64,000 bases of DNA from Siderastrea radians (Eukaryota > Cnidaria > Anthozoa > Scleractinia > Rhizangiidae): the NCBI GenBank assembly GCA_964017195.1, contig OZ024892.1, forward strand, positions 18,512,704-18,576,703, given 5' to 3'. Numbering within the stretch: position 1 is the first letter of the stretch; every line of letters begins with the position of its first letter. Made by a program: the position numbers and the translations under genes. Below, in pieces: positions 51,101 to 64,000 of the stretch. Below the pieces are notes generated by a model. It ran no database searches. It saw nothing but the letters and a program-made list of their open reading frames with translations, and had not been told where the DNA came from.

Positions 51101-51216
51101 TGTCCCAACCATATCACATGAGCCAATCGGTTCAAATGGCCCAACCATGTAAAATGACCCAACCAGTTGAAATTAGCCAAGAGCTTAAAATGACCCAAAC
51201 ATATCAAATGAGCCAA
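45140..51216 (+). repeat. 18-bp minisatellite, block B1
   Basis: Duplicate of block A1 at offset 43121, with scattered substitutions (for example near 49090 and 49105). No indel was apparent from the positions of shared landmarks. Punctuation blocks lie near 46655, 47712, 48849 and 50316. No gene. Confidence 0.95.
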
Positions 51217-52257
51217 GGTAATTTGGAAAACACGGAATGCCGGAATGCCGGAATGCCGGAATTCCCGGAATCCCGGAATCCTCGGAATAACTACAAAAAC
51301 TACGAATTAAAAAATAAATTCATAAAATTAAATTAAATTCATGACAGTTCCAAGTGTTGGCGCCTAGGACGTGCGCAAGATTATTACCATGCAACCATGA
51401 CCTGCATTAAATACCGAAATCCTGGTTTTAAAACAGAATTGCACCTTACAGGCGTTGCTGGAAGGTTGGAAGGCGGACTTGTTCTTACAAATGAACTGTG
51501 GCGGGAGCTTTGGGAAAGGTTTGGGCAAGCAATATTTTACTAGTTTTTGAGCATCATCAAACCAAACAAAATTGAAAACCCACAGTGAAATATACAGCGT
51601 GACAATACAACCTCTTAGGACGAGTTGTTTTATTTCCTAACGAAACAATAGATAAATGACCCAAACAATGTCGCTATCCCTAAAAACAACAGTGGATGTG
51701 CTTTCAAAGGTCAATCAAAATAGAGGGTTCTGAAAGCTTCGTGACCACTTGAGGCACAGTTGGTATTGTTAAAAAGAGTAATTTTTGTCCACGTTTACTG
51801 TTTTTGTGTATTGTACAAATCCGTTGCCGCTGACAGCTGTGAAATAAAAAAAAACTTGCCAATCTTTTGACCAGTTTTAAGTCCACAGAATTAAAGTTAT
51901 TTTTAAAGCAAAATAATGAAAGGAGACGGGGCATTTGTTCAATATTTGTATTGGATTCCGAGGATTTCTGCCACGGGATATCAAATAAGAAGGGCGTTTA
52001 TTCAATATAACGTCGGTGCATTTTTAAAAAAAAAATTTATGTTCTCTGGCTGGGGCCAGAACATGAACAAACGTCCCCCCCCCACGAACCGTTAATTAAT
52101 TTTAAATATTTATTTCATTTTCCCTTATCTTTTTAAATCCAATATGGATTTTTTTTTAATTTTTAATTTCTGTAGTTATTCCGAGGATTCCGGGATTCCG
52201 GGGATTCCGCGATTCCGGCATTCCGGCATTCCGGCATTCTGTGTTTTCCAAATTACC
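51217..52257. mobile_element. Non-autonomous TIR element in the minisatellite, B copy 1
   Basis: Duplicate of the element at 8096-9128, at 1041 bp. It has one more 8-bp GCATTCCG-type repeat in the right TIR. The AATGAGCCAA flanks are kept (51207-51216 and 52258-52267). Confidence 0.8.
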
Positions 52258-54489
52258 AATGAGCCAACTGGTTCAAATGGCCCAACCATATCAAATGACT
52301 CAACCAGTTCAAATAACCCAACCATATCAAATGAGCCAAGCGGCTCAAATAAGCCAATTCAGATCAAATAAACCAACCAGATAAAATGACCCATCCATGT
52401 CAAATGACCCAACATGTTCAATAACCCAGCCATATCAGATGAGCCAACCGGCTCAAATAAGCCTGTCATATCAAATAAGCCAACCAGGTCAAATGATCAA
52501 ACTAGGTGAAATGGGCCAACCGGTCAAAATGGCCCAACAATATCAAATGACCCAGCCAGTTCAAATGGCCCAACGATATCAAATGACCCAACAGGTTCAA
52601 ATGTCCCAAGCAGTTCAAATCGCCCAACCATATCAAATGAGCCAACCGACTCAAATAATGCCAATCATATCAAATAAACCAACCAGATCAAATGACCCAA
52701 CCATATCAAATCACACAACCATATCAAATGATGCAACAGGTTCAAATGACCCAACCAGTACAAATGGCTCAACCATATCAAATAACCCAAGCGGTTCAAA
52801 TGACCCAACAGGTTCAAATGACCCCACCATATCACATGACCTAACACGTTTAAATGACCCAATCAGTTCAAGGGGCCCAACGATATCAATTGACTAAACC
52901 GGTTCAAATGGCCCACCTATATCGAATGAGCCAACCATATCAAATGAGCCAACCAGATCAAATGACCCAACCATATCAAAGAATCCAGTTGCTTTAAATG
53001 GCAAAACCATATCAAATCAAATGAGCCAACTGGTTCAAATGACCCAACCATATCACATGACCCAACACGTTTAAATGACCCAATCAGTTCAAGGGGCCCA
53101 ACCATATCAAATGACTAAACCGGTTCAAATGGCCCAACCATATCGAATGAGCCAACCATATCAAATGAGCCAACCAGATCAAATGACCCAACCATATCAC
53201 ATAATCCAGTTGCCTTAAATGGCAAAACCATATCAAATCAAATGAGCCAGCTGGTTCAAATGGTCCAATCATATGAAATGAGCCAAGCGGCTCAAATGAC
53301 CCAACAATATCAAATGACTCAGCTGGTTAAAATGGCCCAGCCATTTCAAATGACCCAACCGGTTCAAATGGCCCAGACATATTAAATGAGCCAACCGAAT
53401 CAAATGACGTAGCCATATCAAATGAGCCACCCAATTGAAATTACCCAACCATATCAAATGAGCCAACCAAAGCAAATGAATCATCTCAGCCATCTCGTTC
53501 AAGTGGCTCAAAAGGATGCATTGACCCAACTGATTCATGATCATGGTCCATTGGTTGACAAATGCAACCGGCTCAATTGACTTAATCACATCAAATACCC
53601 AACCGGATCAAATGGCCTAACCATATCAAATGACCCAACCATATCAATTGACCCAACTGGTTCAAATGGCCAAACCATATCAAATGAGCAAATCGGTTTA
53701 ATTGGCCCAACCATATCAAATGACCCAATCGGTTCAAATTACCCAACCAGTTCAAATGGCCCAACTGGTTCAAATGGCCCAACCATATCAAATGAGCAAA
53801 CCGGTTCAAATGGCCAAACCATATCGAATGAGCCAACCATATCAAATGAGCCAACCAGATCAAATGACCCAACCATAAGAAATGACCCAACCGTTTCAGA
53901 TGACCCAACCAGTTCAAATGAGCCAGGAGGTTAAAATGACACAACCATATCAAATGAGCAAATCGGTTTAATTGGCCCAACCATATCAAATGACCCAATC
54001 GGTTCAAATTACCCAACCAGTTCAAATGGCCCAACTGGTTCAAATGGCCCAACCATATCAAATGACTCAACCAGTTCAAATGGCCCAACCATATCAAATG
54101 AGCCAAGCGGCTCAAATAAGCCAAATGAGATCAATAAGCCAACCAGATCAAATGACCCATCCAAATCAAATAATCCAATTGGTTTAAATGGCAAACCCAT
54201 ATCAAATCAAATGAGCCAACCGGTTCAAATGACCCAACAATATCAAATGACCCAGCTGGTGAAAATGGCCCAACCATGTCAAATGACCCAACCGGTTCAA
54301 ATGGCCCAGGCATATTAAACGAGCCAACCGAATCAAATGACGCGGCGATATCAAATGAGCCACCCAAATGAAATGACCCAACCATATCACATGAGCCAAT
54401 CGGTTCAAATGGCCCAACCATCTAAAATGACCCAACCAGTTGAAATGAGCCAAGAGCTTAAAATGACCCAAACATATCAAATGAGCCAA
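52258..54489 (+). repeat. 18-bp minisatellite, block B2
   Basis: Duplicate of block A2 at offset 43129, with occasional substitutions. A punctuation block lies near 53514. No gene. Confidence 0.95.
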
Positions 54490-55530
54490 GGTAATTTGGA
54501 AAACACGGAATGCCGGAATGCCGGAATGCCGGAATTCCCGGAATCCCGGAATCCTCGGAATAACTACAAAAACTACGAATTAAAAAATAAATTCATAAAA
54601 TTAAATTAAATTCATGACAGTTCCAAGTGTTGGCGCCTAGGACGTGCGCACGATTATTACCATGCAACCATGACCTGCATTAAATACCGAAATCCTGGTT
54701 TTAAAAAAACAGAATTGCACCTTACAGGCGTTGCTGGAAGGTTGGAAGGCGGACTTGTTCTTACAAATGAACTGTGGCGGGAGCTTTGGGAAAGGTTTGG
54801 GCAAGCAATATTTTACTAGTTTTTGAGCATCATCAAACCAAACAAAATTGAAAACCCACAGTGAAATATACAGCGTGACAATACAACCTCTTAGGACGAG
54901 TTGTTTTATTTCCTAACGAAACAATAGATAAACGACCCAAACAATGTCGCTATCCCTACAAACAACAGTGGATGTGCTTTCAAAGGTCAATCAAAAGAGA
55001 GGGTTCTGAAAGCTTCGTGACCACTTGAGGCACAGTTGGTATTGTTAAAAAGAGTAATTTTTGTCCACGTTTACTGTTTTTGTGTATTGTACAAATCTGT
55101 TGCCGCTGACAGCTATGAAATAAAAAAAAACTTGCCAATCTTTTGACCAGTTTTAAGTCCACGCAACAAAAGTTATATTTAAAGCAAAATAATGAAAGGA
55201 GACGGGGCATTTGTTCAATACTTTTATTGGATTCCGAGGATTCCTGCCACGGGACATCAAATAAGAAGGGCGTTTAATCAATATAACGTCGCTGCATTTT
55301 TAAAAAAAATTTATGTTCTCTGGCTGGGGCCAGAACATGAACAAAGGTCCCCCCCCACGGGCCGTTAATTAATTTTAAATATTTATTTCATTTTCCTTTA
55401 TCTTTTTAAATCCAATATGGATTTTTTTTAATTTTTAATTTCTGTAGTTATTCCGAGGATTCCGGGATTCCGGGGATTCCGGGGATTCCGGGATTCCGGG
55501 ATTCCGGCATTCTGCGTTTTCCAAATTACC
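54490..55530. mobile_element. Non-autonomous TIR element in the minisatellite, B copy 2
   Basis: Duplicate of the element at 11361-12377, at 1041 bp. Its left TIR has 25 bp more of GGAAT-type repeats than the A counterpart and there matches the first-copy elements. The poly-C tract is one base shorter. Flanks are AATGAGCCAA (54480-54489 and 55531-55540). Confidence 0.8.
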
Positions 55531-58500
55531 AATGAGCCAACTGGTTCAAATGGCCCAACCATATCAAATGACTCAACCAGTTCAAATAACCCAACCATAT
55601 CAAATGAGCCAAGCGGCTCAAATAAGCCAATTCAGATCAAATAAACCAACCAGATAAAATGACCCATCCATGTCAAATGACCCAACAGGTTCAATAACCC
55701 AACCATATCAAATGAGCCAACCGGCTCAAATAAGCTTGTCATATCAAATAAGCCAACCAGGTCAAATGATCAAACTAGGTGAAATGGGCCAACCGGTCAA
55801 AATGGCCCAACAATATCAAATGACCCAACCAGTTCAAATGGCCCAACGATATCAAATGACCCAACAGGTTCAAATGTCCCAACCAGTTCAAATCGCCCAA
55901 CCATATCAAATGAGCCAACCGACTCAAATAATGCCAATCATATCAAATAAACGAACCAGATCAAATGACCCAACCATATCAATTCACACAACCATATCAA
56001 ATGACGCAACAGGTTCAAATGACCCAACCAGTACAAATGGCTCAACCATATCAAATAACCCAAGCGGTTCAAATGACCCAACCATATCACATGACCCAAC
56101 ACGTTTAAATGACCCAATCAGTTCAAGGGGCCCAACCATATCAATTGAATAAACCGGTTGAAATGGCCCAACCATATCGAATGAGCCAACCATATCAAAT
56201 GAGCCAACCAGATCAAATGACCCAACCATATCAAATAATCCAGTTGCTTTAAATGGCGAAACCATATCAAATCAAATGAGCCAACTGGTTCAAATGACCC
56301 AACCATATCACATGACCCAACACGCTTAAATGACCCAATCAGTTCAAATGGCCCAACTGGTTCAAATGGCCCAACCATATCAAATGAGCAAACCGGTTCA
56401 AATGGCCCAACCATATCGAATGAGCCAACCATATCAAATGAGCCAACCAAATCAAATGACCCAACCATATCAAATAATCCAGTTGCTTTAAATGGCAAAA
56501 CCATATCAAATCAAATGAGCCAACTCGTTCAAATGACCCAACCATATCACATGACCCAACACGTTTAAATGACCCAATCAGTTCAAATGGCCCAACTGGT
56601 TCAAATGGCCCAACCATATTAAATGAGCAAACCGGTTCAAATGGCCCAACCATATCGAATGAGCCAACCATATCAAATGAGCCAACCAGATCAAATGACC
56701 CAACCATAAGAAATGACCCAACCGTTTCAGATGACCCAACCAGTTCAAATGAGCCATGAGGTTAAAATGACCCTAACATATCAAATGAGCCAACTGGTTG
56801 AAATGGTCCAACCATATCAAATGACTCAACCAGTTCAAATGGCCCAACCATATCAAATGAGCCAAGCGGCTCAAATAAGCCAATTGAGATCAATAAGCCA
56901 ACCAGATTAAATGACCCATCCATATCAAATAATCCAATTGGTTTAAATGGCAAACCCATATCAAATCAAATGAGCCAACCGGTTCAAATGACCCAACAAT
57001 ATCAAATGACCCAGCTGGTGAAAATGGCCCAACCATGTCAAATGACCCAACCGGTTCAAATGGCCCAGGCATATTAAATGAGCCAACCGAATCAAATGAC
57101 GCGGCGATATCAAACGATCCACCCAATTGAAATGACCCAACCATATCAAATGAGCCAAGCGGCTCAAATAAGCCAATTCAGATCAATAAACCAACCAGAT
57201 CAAATGACCCATCCATATTAAATGACCCAAGAGGTTCAAATGAACCAACCAGTTCAAATGACCCAATCATATCAAATCAGCAAACCAGTTCAAATGGCCC
57301 AATTATAAAAAATGACCCAACCGTTTCAAATAACCCAACAAGTTCAAATGAGCCAAGAGGTTAAAATGACCCAAACATATCAAATGAGCCAACTGGTTCA
57401 AATGGCCAAACCATATCAAATGACCCAACAGGTTCAAATGTCCCAACCGGTTCAAATTGTCCAACAATATCAAATGAGCCAACCAACTCAAACAAGGCAG
57501 TCATATCAAATAAACCAACCAGCTCAAATGCCCCAACCAGATCAAATCACACAACCATATCAAATGACGCAAAAGGTTCAAATGACGTAACCAGTTCAAA
57601 TGGCTCAACCATATCAAATAACAAAAGCGGTTCAAATGACCCAACCAGTTCAAATGGCAAAACCATGTCAAATGACCCAACAGGTTCAAATGACCCAAGC
57701 ATATCACATGACCCAACAGGTTTAAGTGACCCAATCAGTTCAATAGGCCCAACCGTATCAAATAACTCAACCGGTTCAAATGGCCCAACCATATCGAATG
57801 AGCCAACCAGGTCAAATAAGCCAACCATATCAAATAATCCAATTGGTTTAAAAGGCAAAACGATATCAAATCAAATGAGCCAGCTGGTTCAAATGGCCCA
57901 ATCATAGCAAATGAGCCAAGCGGCTCAAATAACTCAACAATATCAAATGACTCAGCTGGTTAAAATGGCCCAACCCTATCAAATGGTTCAAATGGCCCAG
58001 GCATATTAAATGAGCCTACCGAGTCAAATGACGCAGCCATATCAAATGAGCCACCCAACTGAAATGACCCAACCATATCAAATGAGCCAGCCAAATCAAA
58101 TGAATCATGTCGGTCATCTGGTTCAAATGGCTCAAAAGGATGCATTGACCCAACTGGTTCATAATCATGGTCCATGGGTTGACCCATGCAACCGGCTCAA
58201 TTGACTTAATCACATCAAATACCCAATCAGCATCAAATGGCCCAACCGGATCAAATGAGCCAACCATATCAAATGAGCCAACCGGCTCAAATGACCTAAC
58301 CGGCCACTTCAAATAACCCAACCATATCAAATGACTCAACTGGTTCAAATGAGCCAATCATATCAAATAAGCTAACCAGATCAACTGAACCAACCAGTTC
58401 AAATGACCCGACCATATCAAATGAGCCAACCGGTTCAAATGGCCCAACCATAAAAAATGACCCAACCAGTTCAAATGAGCCAAGAGGTTCAAATGGCCCA

Positions 58501-59496
58501 ACCATATCAAATGGCTCAACCAGTTCAAGTGGCGAAACCAGTTCAAATGGCCCAACCATATCAAATGACCCAACCAGATCAAATGACCCAACTGGTTCAA
58601 ATGGCCCAACCATATCAACTGAGCAAACCGGTTTAAATGGCCCAACCATATCAAATGACCCAACCGGATCAAATTACCCAACCAGTTCAAATGGCCCAAC
58701 TGGTTCAAATGGCCCAACCATATCAAATGGGCAAACCGGTTTAAATGGCCCACACCATATCAAATGACCCAACTGGATCAAATGATCTAACCAGATCAAA
58801 TGGTTCAACCGGTTCAAATGGCCCAACCATATCAAATGACCCAATTAGTTCAAATAGCCCAACCATATCAAATGACTCCACTGGTTCAAATGGCCCAACC
58901 ATATCAAATGACCGAACTGGTTCAAATGCCCCAACCGTGTCAAATGAGCAAACCAGTTTAAATGACAAAACCGGTTTAAATGACCCCACCAGTTCAGATT
59001 TCTCAACCTGTTTAAATGGCCTTACGATATCAAATGACCAAACCATTTCAAATGGCCCAACCATATCAAATTACCCAACAGGTTGAAATAACCCAACCAA
59101 TTCAAATGGCCCAACCATACCAAATAAGGCAACCGGCTCAAATCAGCCAATCATATCAAATAAGCTCACCAGATCAAATGAACCAACCACTTCAAATTTC
59201 CCAACCATATAAAATGACCCAACCAGTTGAAATGAGCCAAGAGGTTAAAAAGAAGCAACCATATCAAATGACTGAACCAGTTCAAATAACCCAACCATAT
59301 CAAATGAGGCAAGCAGCTCAAATAAGCCAATTCAGATCAAATAAACCAACCACATAAAATGACCCATCCATATCAAGTGACCCAACAGGTTCAATAACCC
59401 AACCACATCAAATGAGCCAACCTGCTCAAATAAGCCAATCATATCAAATAAACCAACCAGATCAAATGACCCACCCATATCAAATCACACAACCAT
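55531..59496 (+). repeat. 18-bp minisatellite, block B3
   Basis: Duplicate of block A3 at offset 43153 with scattered substitutions. A punctuation block lies near 58138. No gene. Confidence 0.93.
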
Positions 59497-62338
59497 ATCA
59501 AATGACGCAACAGGTTCAAATGACCCAGCCAGTTTAAAGGGTTCAACCATATCAAATAACCAAAGCGGTTCAAATGACCCAACCAGTTCAAACGGCCCAA
59601 CCATATCAAATGACCCAACAGGTTCAAATGACCCAACCATATCACATCACCCAACAGGTTTAAATGACCCAATCAGTTTAAAGAGCCCAGCCATATCAAA
59701 TGACTCAACCATATCAAATAATCCAATTGGTTTAAATGGCAAACCTATATCAAATCAAATGACCCAACATGTTTAAATGACCCAATCAGTTTAAAGGGCC
59801 CAACCATATCAAATAACTCAACCGTTTCAAATTCCCCAACCATATCGAATGAGCCAACCAGCTCAAATAAGCCAACCATATCAAATGAGCCCACCAGATC
59901 AAATGACCCAACCATATCAAATAATCCAATTGGTTTAAATGGCAAACTCATATCAAATCAAATGAGCCAACCGGTTCAAATGACCCAACAATTTCAAATG
60001 ACCCAGCTGGTGAAAATGGCCCAACCATGTCAAATGACCCAACCGGTCCAAATTGCCCAGGCATATTAAATGAGCCAACTGAATCAAATGACGCGGCGAT
60101 ATCAAATGAGCCACCCAATTGAAATGACCCAACCATATCAAATGAGCAAACCAAATCAAATGAATCATGTCATCTGGTTCAAATGGCTAAAAAGGATGCA
60201 TTGACCCCACTGGTTCATGATCATGGTCCATGGGTTGACTCATGCAACCGGCTAAATTGACTTAATCACATCAAATACCCAACCGGATCAAATGGCCTAA
60301 CCATATCAAATGACCCAACCATATCAAATGACCCAACTGGTTCAAATGGCCAAACCATATCAAATGACCCAACCAGATCAAATGACCCAACTGGTTCAAA
60401 TGGCCCAGCTATATCAAATGAGCAAACCGGCTTAAATGGCCCAACCATATCAAATGACCCAACCGGTTCAAATTTCCTAACCAGTTCAAATAGCCCAGCC
60501 GGTTCAAATGGTCCAATCATATCAAGTGACCCCACTGGCTCAAATGGCCCACACCATATCAAATGACCCAACTGGATCAAATATATCCAACCAGATCAAA
60601 TGGGGCAACCGGTTCAAATGGCCCAACCATATCAAATGACCCAACTGGTTCAAATGGCCCAACCATATCAAATGACCCAACTGGTTCAAATGCCCCAACC
60701 ATGTCATATGAGCAAACCGGTTTAAATGACAAAACCGGTTTAAATAACCCCACCAGTTCAGATTTCTCAACCTGTTTAAATGGCCGTACCATATCAAATG
60801 ACCAAACCATTTCAAATGGCCCAACCATATCAAATTACCCAACAGGTTGAAATAACCCAACCAGTTCAAATGGCCCAACCATACCAAATAAGGCAACCGG
60901 CTCAAATAAGCTGACCAGATCAAATGAACCAATCATGTCAAATGACCCAACCATATCAAATGAGCCAATCGGTTCAAATGGCCCAACCATATAAAATGAC
61001 CCAACAAGTTCAAATGAGCCAAGAGGTTAAAATGACCCAACCATTTCAAATGACTCAACCAGTTCAAATAACCCAACCATATCAAATGAGCCAAGCGGCT
61101 CAAATAAGCCAATTCAGATCAAATAAACCAACCAGATAAAATGACCCATCCCTATCAAATAATCCAACAGGTTCAATAACCCAACCATATCAAATGAGCC
61201 AACCGGCGCAAATTAGCCAGTCATATCAAATAAGCCAACCAGATCAAATGATCCAACCAGATCAAGTGGGCCAACCGGTTAAAATGACCCAACCAGATCA
61301 AATGACTCAACCAGTTCAAATAACCCAACGATATCAAATGACCCAACAGGTTCAAATGTCCTAACCAGTTCAAATTGCCCAACCATATCAAATGAGCCAA
61401 CCGCCTCAAATAAGCCAATCATATCAAATAATCCAACGAGAACAAATGACCCAACCATATCAAATCACACAACCATATGAAATGACGCAACAGGTTCAAA
61501 TGACCCAACCAGTTAAAATGGCTCAACCATATCAAATAACCCAAGCGGTTCAAATGACCCAACAGGTTCAAATGACGCAACCATATCACATGACCCAACA
61601 CGTTTAAATGACCCAATCAGTTCAAGGGGCCCAACCATATCAAATGACTCAACCGGTTCAAAAGGCCCAGCCATATCGAATGAGCCAACCAGCTCAAATA
61701 AGCCAACCATATCAAATGAGCCAACCAGATCAAATGACCCAACCATATCAAATAATCCAATTGGTTTAAATGGCAAAACCATATCAAATCAAATGAGCCA
61801 GCTGGTTCAAATGGCCCAATCATACCAAATGAGCCGAGCGGCTCAAATGGCCCAACAATATCAAATGACTCAGCTGGTTAAAATGGCCCAACCCTATCAA
61901 ATGACCCAACCGGTTCAAAATGCCCCAGGGATATTAAATAAGCCAACCGAATAAAATGACGCAGCCATATCAAATGAGCCACCCAATGGAAATGACCCAA
62001 CCATATCAAATGAGCCAACCAAATCAAATGAATCATCTTGGTCATCTGGTTCAAATGGCTCAGAAGGATGCATTGACCCAACTGGGTCATAATCATGGTC
62101 CATGGGCTTACCTATGCAACCGGCTCAATTGACTTAATCACATCAAATACCCAACGGCATCAAATGGCCCAACCGGATGAAATGAGCCAACCATGTTAAA
62201 TGAGCCAACCGGCTCAAATGACCTAACTGGCCCAAGTGGCCCAACTATATCAAATGAGCCAAGCGGATCACATTAGCCAACTGGATCAAATGAGCCAACT
62301 GGCTCAAATGGGGTAACCATATCAAATGACCCAACCAC
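59497..62338 (+). repeat. 2842-bp higher-order unit, single copy (segment B)
   Basis: The only 2842-bp unit in segment B, lying exactly where A has five. The left flank matches that of A unit 1 (offset 43153). The right flank matches that of A unit 5 (offset 31821). The difference, 11332 bp, equals four units minus the 36-bp deletion of unit 2. Small private changes exist, for example GCCAACTGAATC near 60077. Confidence 0.94.
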
Positions 62339-64000
62339 ATCAAATGACCCAACTGGTTCAAATGGGCAAACCATATCAAATGACACAACCTGGTCAAATG
62401 ACCCGACTTGTTCAAATGGCCCTACCAGTTCAAATGGGCCAGCCATATCAAATGGCCTAAACGGCTCAAATGGACCAATCATATCAAGTGAGCAAACCGG
62501 TTTTAATGGCCCAACCATATCAAATGACCCAACCGGTTCCAATTACCCAACCAGTTCAAATGGCCCAGCCATATCAAATGGCCTAAACGGTTCAAATGGA
62601 CCAATCATATCAAGTGAGCCAACTGGTTCAAATGGCCCAACCATATCAAATGACCCAACTGGTTCAAATGATCCAGTCAGATCAAATGGGGCAACTGGTT
62701 CAAATGTCAAAAAAATATCAAATGACCCAACCAGTTCAAATAGCCCAACCATATCAAATGACTCAACTTGTTCAAATGGCCCAACCATATCAAATGACCC
62801 AACCAGTTCAAATGGCCCAATCATATCAAATGAGCAAACCGGTTTAATTTACCCAACCATATCAAATGAGCAAACCGGTTTAAATGACCCAACCAGTTTA
62901 AATTTCTCAACCTGTTTAAATGGCCTAACCATATCAAATGACCAAGCCATTTCAAATGACCCAACCATATCAAATTACCCAATCAGTTTAAATGGCCCAA
63001 CCATAGTAAATGACGCAAAGGGTTCAAATGGCCCAACCATACCAAATAAGGCAACCGGCTCAAATAAGCCAATCATATCAAATAAGCTAACCAGATCAAA
63101 TGTCCCAACCATTTCAAATGACCCAACCAGTTCAAATTAGCCAAGAGGTTAAAATGATCCAAACATAACAAATAAGCCAACTGGTTCAAATGGCCCAACC
63201 ATATCAAATAACTCAACCAGTTCAAATGGTCCAACCAGTTCAAATGGCCCAACCATATCAAATGAGCCAAGCGGCTCAAATAAGCCAATTCAGATCAATA
63301 AACTAACCAGATCAAATGACCCATCCATATCAACTGACCCAACAGGTTCAAATGAACCAACCAGTTCAAATGACCCAATCATATCAAATCAGCAAACCAG
63401 TTCAAATGGCCCAACCATAAAAAATGACTCAACCGTTTCAAATAACCCAACAAGTTCAAATGAGCGAAGAGGTTAAAATGACCCAAACATATCAAATGAG
63501 CCAACTGGTTCAAATGGCCCAACCATATCAAATGACCCAACAGGTTCAAATGTCCCAACCAGTTCAAATTTCCCAACCATATCAAATGAGCCAACCAACT
63601 CAAATAAGCCAGTCATATCAAATAAATCAACCAGCTCAAATGACCCAACCAGATCAAATCACACAACCATATCAAATGACGCAAAAGGTTCAAATGACGC
63701 AACCAGTTCAAATGGCTCAACCATATAAAATAACCAAAGCGGTTCAAATGACCCAACCAGTTCAAATGGCAAAACCATGTCAAATGACCCGACAGGTCCA
63801 AATGACCCAACCATATCACATGACCCAACAGGCTTAAATGACCCAATCAGTTCAAGAGGCCCCACCATATCAAATAACTCAACCGGTTCAAATGGCCCAA
63901 CCATATCGCACGAGGCAACCAGCTCAAATAAGCCAACCATATTAAATGAGCCAACCAGATCAAATGACCCAACCATATCAAATGAGCCAATTGGTTCAAA
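62339..64000 (+). repeat. 18-bp minisatellite, block B4 (cut by window end)
   Basis: Duplicate of block A4. It has one additional 36-bp dimer near 62780-62815, after which the offset becomes 31857. The window ends inside the array. Confidence 0.93.

Larger units (their letters stand above)
43121..64000 (+). repeat. Segmental tandem duplication, copy B (incomplete at window end)
   Basis: This is the second direct copy of segment A, equivalent to positions 1-32143 of A when the indels are followed. The window ends inside the minisatellite, so it is not known whether B also carries the 97-bp satellite or whether more copies follow. B holds one 2842-bp higher-order unit where A holds five. All insertions (SINE, MITE, both TIR elements) and their flanking duplications are present at equivalent places, so they predate the duplication. 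The high A/B identity fits either a recent duplication or two haplotypes placed in tandem by an assembler. Confidence 0.96.

Noticed and set aside
1..64000. Telomeric repeat, rRNA or histone cluster as the origin of the arrays
   Set aside because: No TTAGGG-type repeats, rRNA-like or histone-like sequence was seen in either satellite or in the unique stretches.

Overview
The window is almost entirely eukaryotic repetitive DNA, and I see no intact protein-coding gene. A tRNA-derived SINE with a target-site duplication, TIR DNA transposons and a splice-acceptor-like site all point to an animal genome. From memory, the SINE body and the transposon ends resemble elements of marine invertebrates, cnidarians (stony corals) above all. 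That assignment is an inference.

Layout. Positions 1-43120 are one segment (A). The sequence from 43121 to the window end is a second, nearly identical, incomplete tandem copy (B). Each segment starts with about 2 kb of ordinary sequence. It holds a minus-strand decayed gene whose frame is kept but broken by stop codons, then a minus-strand SINE (12-bp target-site duplication) that was later split by a 472-bp MITE (TAA duplication). Next comes a huge minisatellite of 18-bp units arranged as 36-bp dimers: 2019-32486 in A, and 45140 to the window end in B. Two copies per segment of a ~1.03-kb non-autonomous TIR element sit inside this minisatellite. Several tiers of higher-order repeat are superimposed, the clearest being a 2842-bp unit present five times in A and once in B.

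Segment A then switches abruptly to an unrelated 97-bp satellite (32487-42630). Its first ~1.3 kb runs in the opposite orientation to the remaining ~8.8 kb, and it carries its own 351-bp and ~1330-bp higher-order repeats. About 300 bp of unrecognised sequence and the 3' part of the decayed gene lead into segment B.

How the parts relate. No genes here act together; what can be read is a sequence of events. A SINE entered the intron-like flank of the decayed gene and a MITE then entered the SINE. A TIR element entered the minisatellite and was copied along with it. Higher-order units spread, the whole ~43-kb block was duplicated, and the 2842-bp unit then changed copy number in one block. The A/B similarity is high enough that a false (haplotypic) duplication in the assembly must be excluded first. 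I found no convincing new gene system. The main interest is the multi-tier repeat architecture and the nested, datable insertions.
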